A DNA stretch of 41,578 nucleotides from an uncultured Paracoccaceae bacterium. GTDB lineage: Bacteria > Pseudomonadota > Alphaproteobacteria > Rhodobacterales > Rhodobacteraceae. The DNA lies in the NCBI GenBank assembly GCA_937920555.1, contig CAKZTM010000034.1:1-41578 (forward strand). The letters run 5' to 3'. The position numbers and the translations under genes were made by a program. The notes beneath the pieces were generated by a model, which had not been told where the DNA came from, did not search any database, and saw only the letters and a list, made by a program, of their open reading frames with translations. Shown here one piece after another: positions 1-8,368 of this stretch (its first letter is position 1; every line of letters starts with the position of its first letter).

Positions 1-466
1 AAAGGGTTCCGCCCGAGGCTCTCCCTCGCGCAACATCTCGAAGCCGTCCTTTTAAGGATATCTACGCCCCAGTCAACACCGACAAATCAAAATAAACCAT
101 TGTAAAACAGCAGCTTAAAAATAAGGTATTATTTTACCCCCCAAGCCATCGTCACCCCGGACTTGATCCGGGGGCCAGTCAGCTCTCACCAAGACACCAC
201 CCCAACTGATTTAGAACGAGCCTGCCCGTGGGTTGGCGCAAAACCCTCAGCTCATCTCGCTTTATGCCCGCCAGATACTTGAGCATAACTGCAACACAGC
301 ACCTTTGGCAAAAGCGCCAGCCCGGTCACGTTGAAAGCACGCCTGTGGCGCGACACGGGCAGGCGCTCCCCCGGCGGCCTAAAGGCCTTGATTCCGGGTC
401 ACGTCAGCGAACACTATAGACCGCATCGCCTCTCAACATCCCGATCGCGAATCCCGCAAATCAGTA
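1..466. other. Intergenic region without a supported gene
   Basis: I see no convincing coding sequence here. Two short open frames can be read on the plus strand, but they have no clear ribosome binding site and no recognisable protein. The stretch holds a REP-like palindrome at 155-173. It also has two similar CCGGTCACGT/CCGGGTCACGT segments near 322 and 394, and a small GGCC-TAAA-GGCC hairpin near 376. It lies downstream of the minus-strand gene ending at 467, so it may contain that gene's 3' region. Confidence 0.6.
155..173. repeat. REP-like palindrome
   Basis: CCCCGGA, a five-base loop CTTGA, then TCCGGGG form a perfect seven-base-pair stem. The flanks (GTCA before, GGCC after) match a dispersed palindrome I recall from many alphaproteobacterial genomes, where it sits in intergenic DNA. 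Only one intact copy was noticed in this window, so the repeat status rests on prior knowledge and not on copies seen here. Confidence 0.55.
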
Positions 467-1861
467 TCACAAACCAAGAAGCCTCAAGATCATCACAATC
501 GCTTCCCCTAGAGCAGTGCCAGCAATCAAACCCGTACTTCCCCTAATCGTTCCATCAATAACCATCTGGCGTATCTTTGCCGCCCGATTTCCAGTTCTAT
601 AAAGCGCGTCCGTGACTTCTGCCTCACTCGTGGGCGCTGCGATCTGCACACGATCCTCCGCCAGATCTTCTGCAAAGTCTTCCCGCGCAATCGCCTCAAT
701 GCTGCTCAACAGAGCAACAATAGCCTCTCGCTCCTCAGGGCTCGCATCCTTCAGCCGCACCCAAGCATTGGCCTTGAGCGTCTCCCGCACCCGCGGCGCC
801 GCTCGCCGGATATTCACCGCCCCATCCTCAACCGCCCGGATCAGGTTGACGATAGGCGCGTGATCTTGTGCAAACACATCCCCAAGCTTGCCCCTCAAGT
901 TATCGCGCACAATCGTAAAATCCTGATGAACGCGGTACGGCGTCTCGCGATATTTCTCTAAAGTTCGAGATAAAATGCGCGCCTCAAGATCATCCGACTT
1001 GAGCGCCTGGTTATCCCCCAATAGCGCGTCATCAAGCGCATCCTGAACCGCCTCCAACGCCTCCGCGTAAACATCGCCCTGAGGGACCGGAACAGGCACC
1101 GCATAAACGCGCCCGTCTCCATCGACCTCCAAATCCTCCGCGAGGGGGAGCGTTTGGGTCGCATATTTAGCCTCAATCTCAGCGATCAGTTTTGAGACAT
1201 GGACCGCCCCCTGCTTCCAATCCTCATCCGGGATCAGAGCAATCTCCTTTTGCATCTCCCAATTCATCGGATTGCCAGACGCCATCCGTTCGTACCACCG
1301 TGCCCAGAAGACAAGGTGCTCTCCACCTCGAAGATAACTAGCAAAAGCAGCTATCGGATCTGCCATCAAACCCGGCAGGCTATCCTGCCAAATCGGTTGC
1401 TCCAATAGCTCAGCTGGCGCAACATCTTCCGCTCGCTCCAAAAAACGGATATCAGCGCTGATCGCAGCCCAAAACACGGGGTCTGCATCATCATCTATAG
1501 AACAAGCTGCATCAACCTCGATGTCATCAGAAATTGCAGCGGCGGTGGCATATGAAGAATATGCAGCATCGACATCACCAGCACCTGAAGCATAAGCTTC
1601 AACTGCGGCAGCAGCAGCCATAGAGGAAATTTGAGTTATTTCCGGTATTAAATTTGTGCAAGCAACAACGGATACTAAAGAACAACGCAACCACAGTGCC
1701 AAATCATCGTCAAGATTTCGGAAAACAGGATAATTATCTATTGACCGTGAATTGAGTGGTAAGGACCGTAAAGAAGCCCGAAACGCAATTGCCAAAGCAA
1801 CATCCTGCGACTGATCCTTAAGCCATTCTCGCAGATCTTCTCTGTTGGCAATCTTAACCAT
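467..1861 (-). CDS. Hypothetical 464-residue Ala/Asp-rich protein
   Basis: Function unknown. The N-terminus (LREWLKDQSQDVALAIAFRA) begins a helical region, followed by an Ala/Asp-rich low-complexity stretch at about residues 80-125. A tryptophan-rich segment then includes FWARWYERMASGNPMNWEM and ALIPDEDWKQG. The last 25 residues are Gly/Ala/Leu-rich and hydrophobic, so they could form a single membrane helix. From memory, proteins with this LREWLKDQ start and the W-YE / IPDEDW segment recur in Roseobacter genomes without a known role; this was not checked. The gene stands alone, read toward the empty region at 1-466. The ATG start at 1861 gives an uninterrupted frame. Confidence 0.75.
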   Translation of the reverse strand: MVKIANREDLREWLKDQSQDVALAIAFRASLRSLPLNSRSIDNYPVFRNLDDDLALWLRCSLVSVVACTNLIPEITQISSMAAAAAVEAYASGAGDVDAAYSSYATAAAISDDIEVDAACSIDDDADPVFWAAISADIRFLERAEDVAPAELLEQPIWQDSLPGLMADPIAAFASYLRGGEHLVFWARWYERMASGNPMNWEMQKEIALIPDEDWKQGAVHVSKLIAEIEAKYATQTLPLAEDLEVDGDGRVYAVPVPVPQGDVYAEALEAVQDALDDALLGDNQALKSDDLEARILSRTLEKYRETPYRVHQDFTIVRDNLRGKLGDVFAQDHAPIVNLIRAVEDGAVNIRRAAPRVRETLKANAWVRLKDASPEEREAIVALLSSIEAIAREDFAEDLAEDRVQIAAPTSEAEVTDALYRTGNRAAKIRQMVIDGTIRGSTGLIAGTALGEAIVMILRLLGL

Positions 1862-1981
1862 TCTTAAGACATGGTCGCTGTTCGTTCAAAATTCAACAAA
1901 TCTTTACCCAAGATCAACCAACCTTAACACCAACCCCACTCCAAAAACCCCGTGCATGGGTTGTGCATGCGTCCCACCCCG

Positions 1982-2407
1982 TTAACCCTTCTTCGGCGGA
2001 ACCGAATACGTCAGCGTCGCATGGGCCACCGGCTCCTCCATCCCCTCACTAAAGACCGTCACCTCCCCCACGCTCAAAGACCGCCCCAGCTTCATGATCC
2101 GCGCCTCTCCAATCAAATCCACCGGCCCCGGCTTGCGCATGAAATTGATACTGCAATTGGTCGTGACCGTAAGGCTCTCGCGCCCGATCATCGCTAATGT
2201 CGCAATGTAAAACGCGCAATCAGCCAGTGCGAACATAGACGGCCCCGACACTGTGCCGCCCGGCCGCAACTCCGCCTCGCCAATCTTCATTCTGACCCGG
2301 GCACTCATTGACCCGACCGCCTCAACCTCCATCAAACCGCGCATTTGCGGAAATACGTTGTCCAAAAACTCTCTTACTTCTGAGATACTTAGCAAAGGTT
2401 CACGCAT
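1982..2407 (-). CDS. PaaI-family hotdog-fold thioesterase
   Basis: Probably hydrolyses an acyl- or aryl-CoA thioester in the cytoplasm; the substrate is unknown. The 141-residue chain has the hotdog layout, with RPGGTVSGPSMFALADCAFY carrying the conserved Gly-rich turn and the Asp at the start of the central helix. The following TTNCSINFMRKP strand matches PaaI/YigI-type proteins. I choose the ATG at 2407 because an AAAGGA Shine-Dalgarno sequence precedes it at about 10 bases. The upstream ATG at 2434 would add nine residues but lacks a good site. The gene is divergent from the crotonase at 2465, and the two may share a regulatory interval and a role in acyl-CoA metabolism. Confidence 0.85.
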   Translation of the reverse strand: MREPLLSISEVREFLDNVFPQMRGLMEVEAVGSMSARVRMKIGEAELRPGGTVSGPSMFALADCAFYIATLAMIGRESLTVTTNCSINFMRKPGPVDLIGEARIMKLGRSLSVGEVTVFSEGMEEPVAHATLTYSVPPKKG

Positions 2408-2464
2408 CTTTATCCCGTCCTTTAAACCTGCCATACTGGGCGCAAATTAACGAAAGTAAACGCC

Positions 2465-3256
2465 ATGAGCGAGCCCTTACTGATCCGCCAAGACCAAGGC
2501 CCCATTGCCAATTTGACCCTCAACAACCCGGCCAAGCTCAACGTTCTGTCCGACGCGATGCTCCAGTCCCTATCAGACACGTTTGATACCCTGTCAGCGG
2601 ATAAGACCATTCGCGTCATCACCCTCAAAGGGGCCGGAAAGGCCTTTTGTGCCGGCCATGATCTGCGCGAGATGACCACCAAGCGCCAAACGCCAGACAA
2701 TGGCGCCGCCGCATTCAAAGACCTGTTTGAGCGCTGCTCACATGTCATGCAGCAAATCCGCACCCTGCCCCAACCGGTGATCGCCCAAGTGCACGGCATC
2801 GCCACAGCGGCTGGCTGCCAGCTTGTGGCGTCCTGCGATTTGGCCGTCGCTGCTGAAGCTACCAGGTTTGGCGTAAACGGCGTGAATATCGGACTGTTTT
2901 GCTCGACACCGATGGTGGCCCTGTCGCGAAACATCCCGCAAAAACAGGCGTTCGAGATGCTGGTCACCGGCGACTTCATCGATGCACACAAGGCGCATGC
3001 GCTTGGTCTGATCAACCGGGTGTCGCCTGAGAACGATCTGGGCTCACAGACCCAAGATCTGGCGCGAACGATCGCAGACAAGCTCGGCAGTGCGGTCAAA
3101 ATCGGCAAGTGGGCGTTCTACAAACAATCCGAGATGTCGCTGAGCGACGCCTATGCCTATGTCTCAGATGTGATGGTCGAAAACATGCTCTACGCCCAGA
3201 CAGAGCAAGGCATCGACGCATTCCTGAACAAACAACCACCCAAATGGGATCAGTAA
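2465..3256 (+). CDS. Crotonase-superfamily protein, ECHDC3-like
   Basis: A 263-residue crotonase-fold protein of enoyl-CoA hydratase length. GKAFCAGHDLREM supplies the first oxyanion-hole region and the CoA-binding loop, and AAGCQLVASCDLAV the second. In classical hydratases the second motif carries the catalytic Glu as GGCE; here that position is Gln. The second catalytic Glu (QPE) is also absent, the stretch reading GVNGVNIGLFCSTP. This pattern matches the eukaryotic and bacterial ECHDC3-like branch. Water addition to enoyl-CoA is therefore doubtful, though acyl-CoA binding is likely. It is divergent from a thioesterase and ends three bases before the convergent gene at 3260. Confidence 0.88.
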   Translation: MSEPLLIRQDQGPIANLTLNNPAKLNVLSDAMLQSLSDTFDTLSADKTIRVITLKGAGKAFCAGHDLREMTTKRQTPDNGAAAFKDLFERCSHVMQQIRTLPQPVIAQVHGIATAAGCQLVASCDLAVAAEATRFGVNGVNIGLFCSTPMVALSRNIPQKQAFEMLVTGDFIDAHKAHALGLINRVSPENDLGSQTQDLARTIADKLGSAVKIGKWAFYKQSEMSLSDAYAYVSDVMVENMLYAQTEQGIDAFLNKQPPKWDQ

Positions 3257-3259
3257 CCA

Positions 3260-3856
3260 CTAGGCGCGATTGTACAGCCCAAATATCACCGTCCAGGTCA
3301 AAGCCGCCTCGCGAATATACCGCCGTCCGCGCACCCGGACTTTGGTCCAGAGCGGCACATTGATCCGCAAATCCTTGTGGACTGTCTCAGCCGCCAAATA
3401 CTGCCCCGTCACCCCAACCCGCTGGCACTGATACGCAAGCCTTGGCAAATGAAAGGACTGACTGATCAGGATCACCGAGCGCCCGCCGCCCACATCGCGT
3501 TCCCGGTCACATGTATCAGAGGTCTTGATGGCCGCCCCATCTATATCCAAAACCGTCTCCGACACGCCCGCAGATTTCAAATAATCAACCATGAAACCAG
3601 CGGCCCGCGCAGAGTTGGACACGACAATACTGTCGACGACACCCAGATCCTTGAGCTTTTTGGCCGAAAGCAACCTTTCCTCATGCAACGGTGAAATCTC
3701 GCCATTGCGCACCAATGCACCAAAAACAATCGCGGTTTGAGCCGACCCGACCGTGTCAAAATCATCAATAGGTGTAGAGACGGCCAGATAGGCCCAAGGG
3801 CACCAGAACACCACACCGATGCCCAAAATCAGGACTGCAATGCGCCGCCACGTCAT
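3260..3856 (-). CDS. YdcF/SanA-like DUF218 membrane-anchored protein
   Basis: A 198-residue protein with one N-terminal membrane segment (about residues 5-25) and a DUF218 fold. AIVFGALVRNGEISPLHEER matches the nucleotide-like binding loop of SanA/YdcF proteins. VVSNSARAAGFM and ISQSFHLPRL follow in the expected order, the latter being the conserved S-x-x-F-H motif. Family members are linked to envelope integrity, but the biochemical activity is unclear. It starts 12 bases downstream of the heme A synthase gene on the same strand, so the two are probably cotranscribed. Its stop lies three bases from the stop of the convergent crotonase gene, leaving no room for a separate terminator. Confidence 0.82.
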   Translation of the reverse strand: MTWRRIAVLILGIGVVFWCPWAYLAVSTPIDDFDTVGSAQTAIVFGALVRNGEISPLHEERLLSAKKLKDLGVVDSIVVSNSARAAGFMVDYLKSAGVSETVLDIDGAAIKTSDTCDRERDVGGGRSVILISQSFHLPRLAYQCQRVGVTGQYLAAETVHKDLRINVPLWTKVRVRGRRYIREAALTWTVIFGLYNRA

Positions 3857-3868
3857 CCACCCGTCCCT

Positions 3869-5005
3869 CTATCTAAGCTTTTGCACACCCGGATATACCA
3901 CCTCAAACCGCGCTCGAAGCACGATGATCCAGACCAAGATTGCGCCTAATTGGTGCACAATTGCAAGATTAAGCGGCGCGCCACCCATAACGGTGACAAT
4001 GCCCCAAACCGCCTGCGCTGCAATAAAGATCAAGACCCATTTGAACTGACCACGGATCGCATTGAGCGCATGGCCGCGCGTGCGGATGAACAAGAAAACC
4101 GCGAATGCCAAAAGCAAATATCCAGCAATACGGTGATTGAACTGGGTCAAAGCCTCGCTCTCGAACAGGTTTTTCCATGCAGGCTCGATGTAGAAAGCCT
4201 CCGAGGGCAGGAATTCGCCGCCCATCAACGGCCAGTCCGTGTAGCCCCGACCCGCGTCCAGCCCGGCCACAAGCGCACCAAGAATGATCTGCAAAAACAC
4301 AAGCCCAACAAGCAAATTGACCGGCATCATCAGACCCGTTTCTTTGCGCCTTTGGGCTTGAAACAAATCCATCTCCGAGCGGCCAAGCAGAAAAATGTAC
4401 CACATGATCACGCCAAGAATGACAAATGCCAGCCCCAGATGCGTGGCCAACCGATAAGAGGCCACATCAACCATCGCGCCGGTCAGGCCGGAGGCGACCA
4501 TCCACCAACCAATCGCACCTTGCAGTCCCCCCAGAATGCCCAATCCAAGCAATCGCACGGTCCAACCGCGCGGAATTTGCTTACGGAACACAAACCAAAG
4601 AAAACCGATGGCCCAAACCAACCCGACCACACGACCAAGCTGCCTGTGGCCCCATTCCCACCAGTAAATCGTCTTGAATTCCGCCAATGTCATATTGGCG
4701 TTTTGAAGCTGAAACTCTGGAATGCCCTTGTATTTTTCAAATTCCACATCCCAGCTTTCAGCACTAAGCGGCGGCACTGCCCCGGTAACAGGCTTCCATT
4801 CGGTGATCGACAAGCCACTATCGGTCAGACGGGTCAAACCACCGACCAAGATCATCAAAACCACCAAAACAAACAGTATAAACAACCACCGAGAGATCGA
4901 CTTTCGCGGCGTCTCATCAGCACCTTTTACAGGGCGCGGCGAGGGGCGAAGTGTCTCCGACTTCGCGCCATCAACTTCTTCAAAAATACTGCGATTTCCA
5001 CTCAT
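3869..5005 (-). CDS. ctaA: Heme A synthase (COX15/CtaA)
   Basis: Oxidises the methyl group of heme O to a formyl group, giving heme A for aa3-type cytochrome oxidase. The 378-residue chain has a polar N-terminus, then about eight transmembrane helices starting near residue 40 (SRWLFILFVLVVLMILVGG). The heme-ligand histidines appear in the expected settings: WEWGHRQLGR, RLATHLGLAF, TQFNHRIAGYLL and AIVHQLGAIL. The conserved GGLTRLTDSGLSITEWKP after helix 1 is typical of the alphaproteobacterial/mitochondrial COX15 type. A GAGAGG site lies six bases before the ATG. It sits between an RNA methyltransferase and a YdcF-like gene on the same strand; oxidase structural genes are not in the window. 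Confidence 0.95.
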   Translation of the reverse strand: MSGNRSIFEEVDGAKSETLRPSPRPVKGADETPRKSISRWLFILFVLVVLMILVGGLTRLTDSGLSITEWKPVTGAVPPLSAESWDVEFEKYKGIPEFQLQNANMTLAEFKTIYWWEWGHRQLGRVVGLVWAIGFLWFVFRKQIPRGWTVRLLGLGILGGLQGAIGWWMVASGLTGAMVDVASYRLATHLGLAFVILGVIMWYIFLLGRSEMDLFQAQRRKETGLMMPVNLLVGLVFLQIILGALVAGLDAGRGYTDWPLMGGEFLPSEAFYIEPAWKNLFESEALTQFNHRIAGYLLLAFAVFLFIRTRGHALNAIRGQFKWVLIFIAAQAVWGIVTVMGGAPLNLAIVHQLGAILVWIIVLRARFEVVYPGVQKLR

Positions 5006-5066
5006 AACCAGCCTCTCTCACTCTTTGGCGTGATATAGTGCACACCACCCCGTCCGTCTAACCCAA

Positions 5067-5819
5067 TCAGACCCTTGGCTTGGTCAGCGCCCGAATTATT
5101 CCGTGAAATATGCGCACATCAGCCTTGGTCAGGTCCATTCGGGAAAAAAGATTGCGCAAGTGCAGTCGCATTGACGCGGCCTTGTCCTCAGGAAAGAAGA
5201 AACCGGACACGTCCAACTTTTCCTCCAAACGTTCGGTCAACTTCTCGACCTCCAAGACCGTCGCCGCCTCAACCTCGCTCGCTGCGGGCAGCTCTCCACC
5301 GCGCCTGCGCCACTCATAGGCCACCAACAGCACACATTGCGCCAAGTTGAGCGACCCAAACGCCGGGTTAACAGGCACCGAAATAATCGCATTGGCACGC
5401 GCGATATCGTCATTTTCCAAGCCCGAGCGCTCGGGGCCAAATAAAATCCCCACATTCTCGCCCGATGCAATTCTGCGATGCGCGTCGGCCATCGCCTCCT
5501 CAGGGGTGAACACCGCTTTTGTCAAATCCCGGTTGCGCGCAGTTGTGGCATATACGTAATGCAAATCATCCGCCGCCTCCGCCAATCGGTCGACCACACG
5601 GACCTGATCCAGAACCCGCCCAGCCCCAGACGCCATGGTCACCGCACGCTCATTGGGCCACCCATCGCGGGGCTCAACAATGCGCATCCGGTCTAGACCA
5701 AAGTTCCACATCGCCCGCGCAGCCGCCCCAATATTCTCCCCCATTTGAGGCCGAACAAGGATCACCGCAGGCGTGGGCCCGGTCCATCCCTCTTGGCTGG
5801 CGTGATCGGTCCCGGACAT
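5067..5819 (-). CDS. TrmJ-like SPOUT RNA 2'-O-methyltransferase
   Basis: Likely methylates the 2'-hydroxyl of a nucleotide in tRNA (position 32 in TrmJ) using S-adenosylmethionine. The fold is SPOUT/TrmH. PAVILVRPQMGENIGAAARA is the N-terminal motif 1, and GILFGPERSGLEND plus ISVPVNPAFGSLNLAQ form the knotted SAM site. The C-terminal tail (FFFPEDKAASMRLHLRNLFS) is like that of TrmJ proteins. I place the start at the ATG at 5819, since a GGGAG site sits five bases upstream; an ATG four codons earlier (5831) is the alternative. The heme A synthase gene follows after about 60 bases. The exact RNA target cannot be read from sequence. Confidence 0.88.
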   Translation of the reverse strand: MSGTDHASQEGWTGPTPAVILVRPQMGENIGAAARAMWNFGLDRMRIVEPRDGWPNERAVTMASGAGRVLDQVRVVDRLAEAADDLHYVYATTARNRDLTKAVFTPEEAMADAHRRIASGENVGILFGPERSGLENDDIARANAIISVPVNPAFGSLNLAQCVLLVAYEWRRRGGELPAASEVEAATVLEVEKLTERLEEKLDVSGFFFPEDKAASMRLHLRNLFSRMDLTKADVRIFHGIIRALTKPRV

Positions 5820-5888
5820 AACTACTCCCATTCAAAACACCTGCGTGGTACGATGGACAAACCAAAAACTCAACTGGGAGCTTCGCAA

Positions 5889-6218
5889 ATGGCCTATGAT
5901 GAAGGGTCGGCCCAAATCATGGCGGACGCTTTGGCCGAGACAGACGGCATTTCACAAAAGAAGATGTTTGGCGGGCTTTGTTTCTTGCTTAATGGAAATA
6001 TGCTGTGCGGCGTTCACAAGGACGGCGGCATGTTTCGTGTCGGAAAGGCCAACGAAGAGGCCGCATTATCAGTTGAAGGTGCGCGGCCTTTGGGATTTAC
6101 AGGCCGTAAGATGGGCGGAATGGTCGAAGTCACCGATGCTTGCATTGCAGATGACGACCAACGGGCGGAATTGATGCAACTTGCTTTGGATTTCGTCGCA
6201 AGCCTGCCTGCAAAATAG
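5889..6218 (+). CDS. TfoX N-terminal domain protein
   Basis: A 109-residue protein that is essentially one TfoX-N domain: ISQKKMFGGLCFLLNGNMLC, then a FRVGKAN segment and RPLGFTGRKMGGMVEV. TfoX activates natural competence in gamma-proteobacteria, but stand-alone TfoX-N proteins in alphaproteobacteria have no established role. I choose the ATG at 5889 because GGGAG lies eight bases before it; upstream in-frame ATGs at 5853 and 5745 lack support and would run into the divergent methyltransferase gene. The next gene begins 10 bases after the stop, which suggests a two-gene operon. Confidence 0.85.
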   Translation: MAYDEGSAQIMADALAETDGISQKKMFGGLCFLLNGNMLCGVHKDGGMFRVGKANEEAALSVEGARPLGFTGRKMGGMVEVTDACIADDDQRAELMQLALDFVASLPAK

Positions 6219-6227
6219 GAGACGACT

Positions 6228-6716
6228 TTGAAACGAACCGCTGTAACCCTTGCTCTTTCGCTGACCTGCACACCGGTCTGGGCAAGTAGCCCCGTTGAGC
6301 GCGAGACCCTTCTCGACTTCATCCAAACCAATCAATTGGACGCCAATCTTTACAATTTGTTGGCAGCCTCCATCCCGGCCACACCGGCGGGCCAAGCGCT
6401 CTATGATGCGTGCGGGACCAGATTGATCGAGGACATGTTTGAAAACGGATATTCCCATGTGCGCAAAACCATGGGCGACGTGTGGCGCGGCGCGCTTGCT
6501 GATATCTATACCAACCACCTTGATACCGACGACATTGAGCGGTTTGCGGCCCTTGAGGGCGATGATCGACGCAACGCCATTGCCAACACGCTGACGGCTG
6601 AACCTGTCATAGATGACCTTCGCGCGGGCCTTGCGCCGTTGATCGAAGAGGCCGTCGCACGCCATGTGAACCACATGCTTGATGAGGCGGAGACACGCTG
6701 CCAAATTGAAAACTAG
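6228..6716 (+). CDS. Small exported helical protein, possibly DUF2059-like
   Basis: Function unknown. The 162-residue product starts with a Sec-type signal peptide (KRTAVTLALSLTCTPVWAS, likely cleaved after WA-S), so the mature protein should be periplasmic. The remainder is predicted helical, with two cysteines (one in YDACGT, one near the C-terminus in ETRCQIEN) that could form a disulfide. The ADIYTNHLDTDDIERFAAL segment recalls the DUF2059 pattern, but the match is weak. The start codon is TTG at 6228, chosen because AGGAG sits five bases upstream. It follows the TfoX-N gene by 10 bases and precedes icd by about 90. Confidence 0.75.
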   Translation: MKRTAVTLALSLTCTPVWASSPVERETLLDFIQTNQLDANLYNLLAASIPATPAGQALYDACGTRLIEDMFENGYSHVRKTMGDVWRGALADIYTNHLDTDDIERFAALEGDDRRNAIANTLTAEPVIDDLRAGLAPLIEEAVARHVNHMLDEAETRCQIEN

Positions 6717-6803
6717 GGCCGGATGCCGCCGCGCACACTCTATTCTTCTTAACTTCTATCGCCTAAAGACGGCTCAAAGATAACATTCGCAAAGGACGCT
6801 GGT

Positions 6804-8018
6804 ATGTCGAAGATCAAGGTAGAAAATCCTGTCGTAGAACTCGACGGCGATGAAATGACCCGCATCATATGGCAGTTCATCAAAGATAAACTTATCTTAC
6901 CCTACCTCGATATAGATCTTGAATACTACGATCTTAGCATGGAATCCCGTGACGAGACCGACGACCAGATCACCATTGATGCAGCCGAAGCGATCAAGAA
7001 ACGCGGCGTTGGGGTCAAATGCGCGACCATCACCCCCGATGAAGGCCGGGTCGAGGAATTCGGCCTCAAGAAGATGTGGCGCTCGCCCAATGGCACGATC
7101 CGCAACATCTTGGGCGGGGTGATTTTCCGCCAGCCGATTATTTGCTCCAATGTGCCGCGCCTCGTGCCCGGCTGGACTAGCCCGATCGTTGTTGGACGTC
7201 ATGCGTTTGGCGACCAGTATAAAGCCACGGACTTCCGCTATCCCGGTCCGGGCAAACTGACGATGAAATTTGAAGGCGAAGACGGCAAGGTAATCGAACA
7301 TGAGCTTTACGATGCACCGTCCTCCGGCGTGGCTATGGGCATGTATAACCTCGACAAATCTATCTACGACTTTGCCCGCGCCTCGCTCAATTACGGCCTG
7401 AATTTGGGCTGGCCGGTATATCTGTCGACCAAAAACACCATCCTCAAAGCCTATGACGGGCGTTTCAAAGACATCTTCCAAGAAGTGTTCGACAACGAAT
7501 TTGCCGAGGCGTTCGAGGAAAAGAAAATCTGGTACGAACACCGCCTGATCGATGACATGGTCGCGGCCTCAATGAAATGGTCCGGCGGCTATGTGTGGGC
7601 GTGTAAGAACTACGACGGTGATGTGCAGTCAGACACGGTAGCCCAAGGCTTCGGCTCTCTGGGCCTGATGACCTCGCAACTGATGACCCCCGACGGCAAG
7701 ATCGTGGAGGCCGAAGCCGCCCACGGCACAGTCACCCGCCATTATCGTCAGCACCAAAAGGGCGAGGCGACGTCAACCAACTCTATCGCCTCTATCTACG
7801 CTTGGACCGGCGGTTTGAAACACCGCGCCAAACTTGATGACAATGCCAAACTACTGGAGTTCTCCGAAACGCTCGAACGGGTCGTGATCGAAACTGTGGA
7901 GAGCGGCTCAATGACCAAAGATCTGGCCCTATTGGTTGGCCCCGATCAGGGATGGCTAACCACGGAGGGCTTCCTTGAAAAGATCGAGGAAAACCTCAAC
8001 AAAGCGCTGCCGGGTTAA
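6804..8018 (+). CDS. icd: NADP-dependent isocitrate dehydrogenase
   Basis: Catalyses oxidative decarboxylation of isocitrate to 2-oxoglutarate in the TCA cycle, producing NADPH. The 404-residue length and sequence fit the homodimeric type also found in eukaryotes. Recognisable parts are [16 protein letters not shown] at the N-terminus, the substrate-binding [12 protein letters not shown] around residue 94, KDIFQE and the IDDMVA metal-site region, and [12 protein letters not shown] for NADP binding near residue 310. An AAAGGA site lies seven bases before the ATG. A strong hairpin terminator follows at 8036-8072, so icd is probably the last gene of its transcript or is expressed alone. Confidence 0.97.
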   Translation: MSKIKVENPVVELDGDEMTRIIWQFIKDKLILPYLDIDLEYYDLSMESRDETDDQITIDAAEAIKKRGVGVKCATITPDEGRVEEFGLKKMWRSPNGTIRNILGGVIFRQPIICSNVPRLVPGWTSPIVVGRHAFGDQYKATDFRYPGPGKLTMKFEGEDGKVIEHELYDAPSSGVAMGMYNLDKSIYDFARASLNYGLNLGWPVYLSTKNTILKAYDGRFKDIFQEVFDNEFAEAFEEKKIWYEHRLIDDMVAASMKWSGGYVWACKNYDGDVQSDTVAQGFGSLGLMTSQLMTPDGKIVEAEAAHGTVTRHYRQHQKGEATSTNSIASIYAWTGGLKHRAKLDDNAKLLEFSETLERVVIETVESGSMTKDLALLVGPDQGWLTTEGFLEKIEENLNKALPG

Positions 8019-8035
8019 ATCCCCCGCCATATCTC

Positions 8036-8072
8036 AAAAAGGGGTCGCCTAAAGGGGCGGCCCTTTGTCTTT
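8036..8072 (+). terminator. Rho-independent terminator after icd
   Basis: AAAGGG-(G)-TCGCC pairs with GGCGG-CCCTTT around a short A-rich loop, giving an approximately 11-base-pair stem with one bulged G. The stem ends in a T-rich run (TTTGTCTTT). It begins 18 bases after the icd stop codon. The convergent DUF1330 gene ends at 8084, so the hairpin may also slow transcription arriving from that side. Confidence 0.8.
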
Positions 8073-8083
8073 ACGCCCGCGCC

Positions 8084-8368
8084 TTAAAGGCCCTCAATAA
8101 ACATGTAATCGCGCTCCGAGATCGGCAACGCATAAGAAAGCGCCTCTTGATATTCAGGCCCATTGTAAAAAGTAGTCGCCGTTTTCATGTCAGGGAATTT
8201 GATGATCACGTTGCGGGCCCGCGACGCCCCCTCCATCACCACCGTTTCACCGCCGCGCGCCAAAAACTCACCGCCATATTTCGCAACAGCGGGACCCGCG
8301 AGGGCCGCGTATTTCGCATATTCATCCGCGTCACGTACGTCCACCTGAACGACCGCATAAACCGTCAT
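8084..8368 (-). CDS. DUF1330 domain protein
   Basis: A 94-residue single-domain protein of the dimeric alpha-beta barrel type (DUF1330). The opening TVYAVVQVDVRDADEYAKYA, then KYGGEFLARGG and VIIKFPDMKTATTFYNGPEY, are the family's conserved segments. Its biochemical role is unknown. The ATG begins immediately after the alaS stop codon with no spacer, so translation is probably coupled to alaS. It is the last gene of the recA-alaS-DUF1330 series on the minus strand. Confidence 0.88.
   Translation of the reverse strand: MTVYAVVQVDVRDADEYAKYAALAGPAVAKYGGEFLARGGETVVMEGASRARNVIIKFPDMKTATTFYNGPEYQEALSYALPISERDYMFIEGL

Noticed and set aside
228-546. Two short plus-strand frames (228-419 and 331-546)
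   Set aside because: No ribosome binding site, Arg/Ser/Pro-rich products, and the second runs antisense into the end of the 464-residue gene.
3950-5038. 362-codon frame opposite the heme A synthase gene
   Set aside because: The product is Gln/His/Asn/Arg-rich without a fold pattern, while the minus strand encodes a clear COX15 protein.
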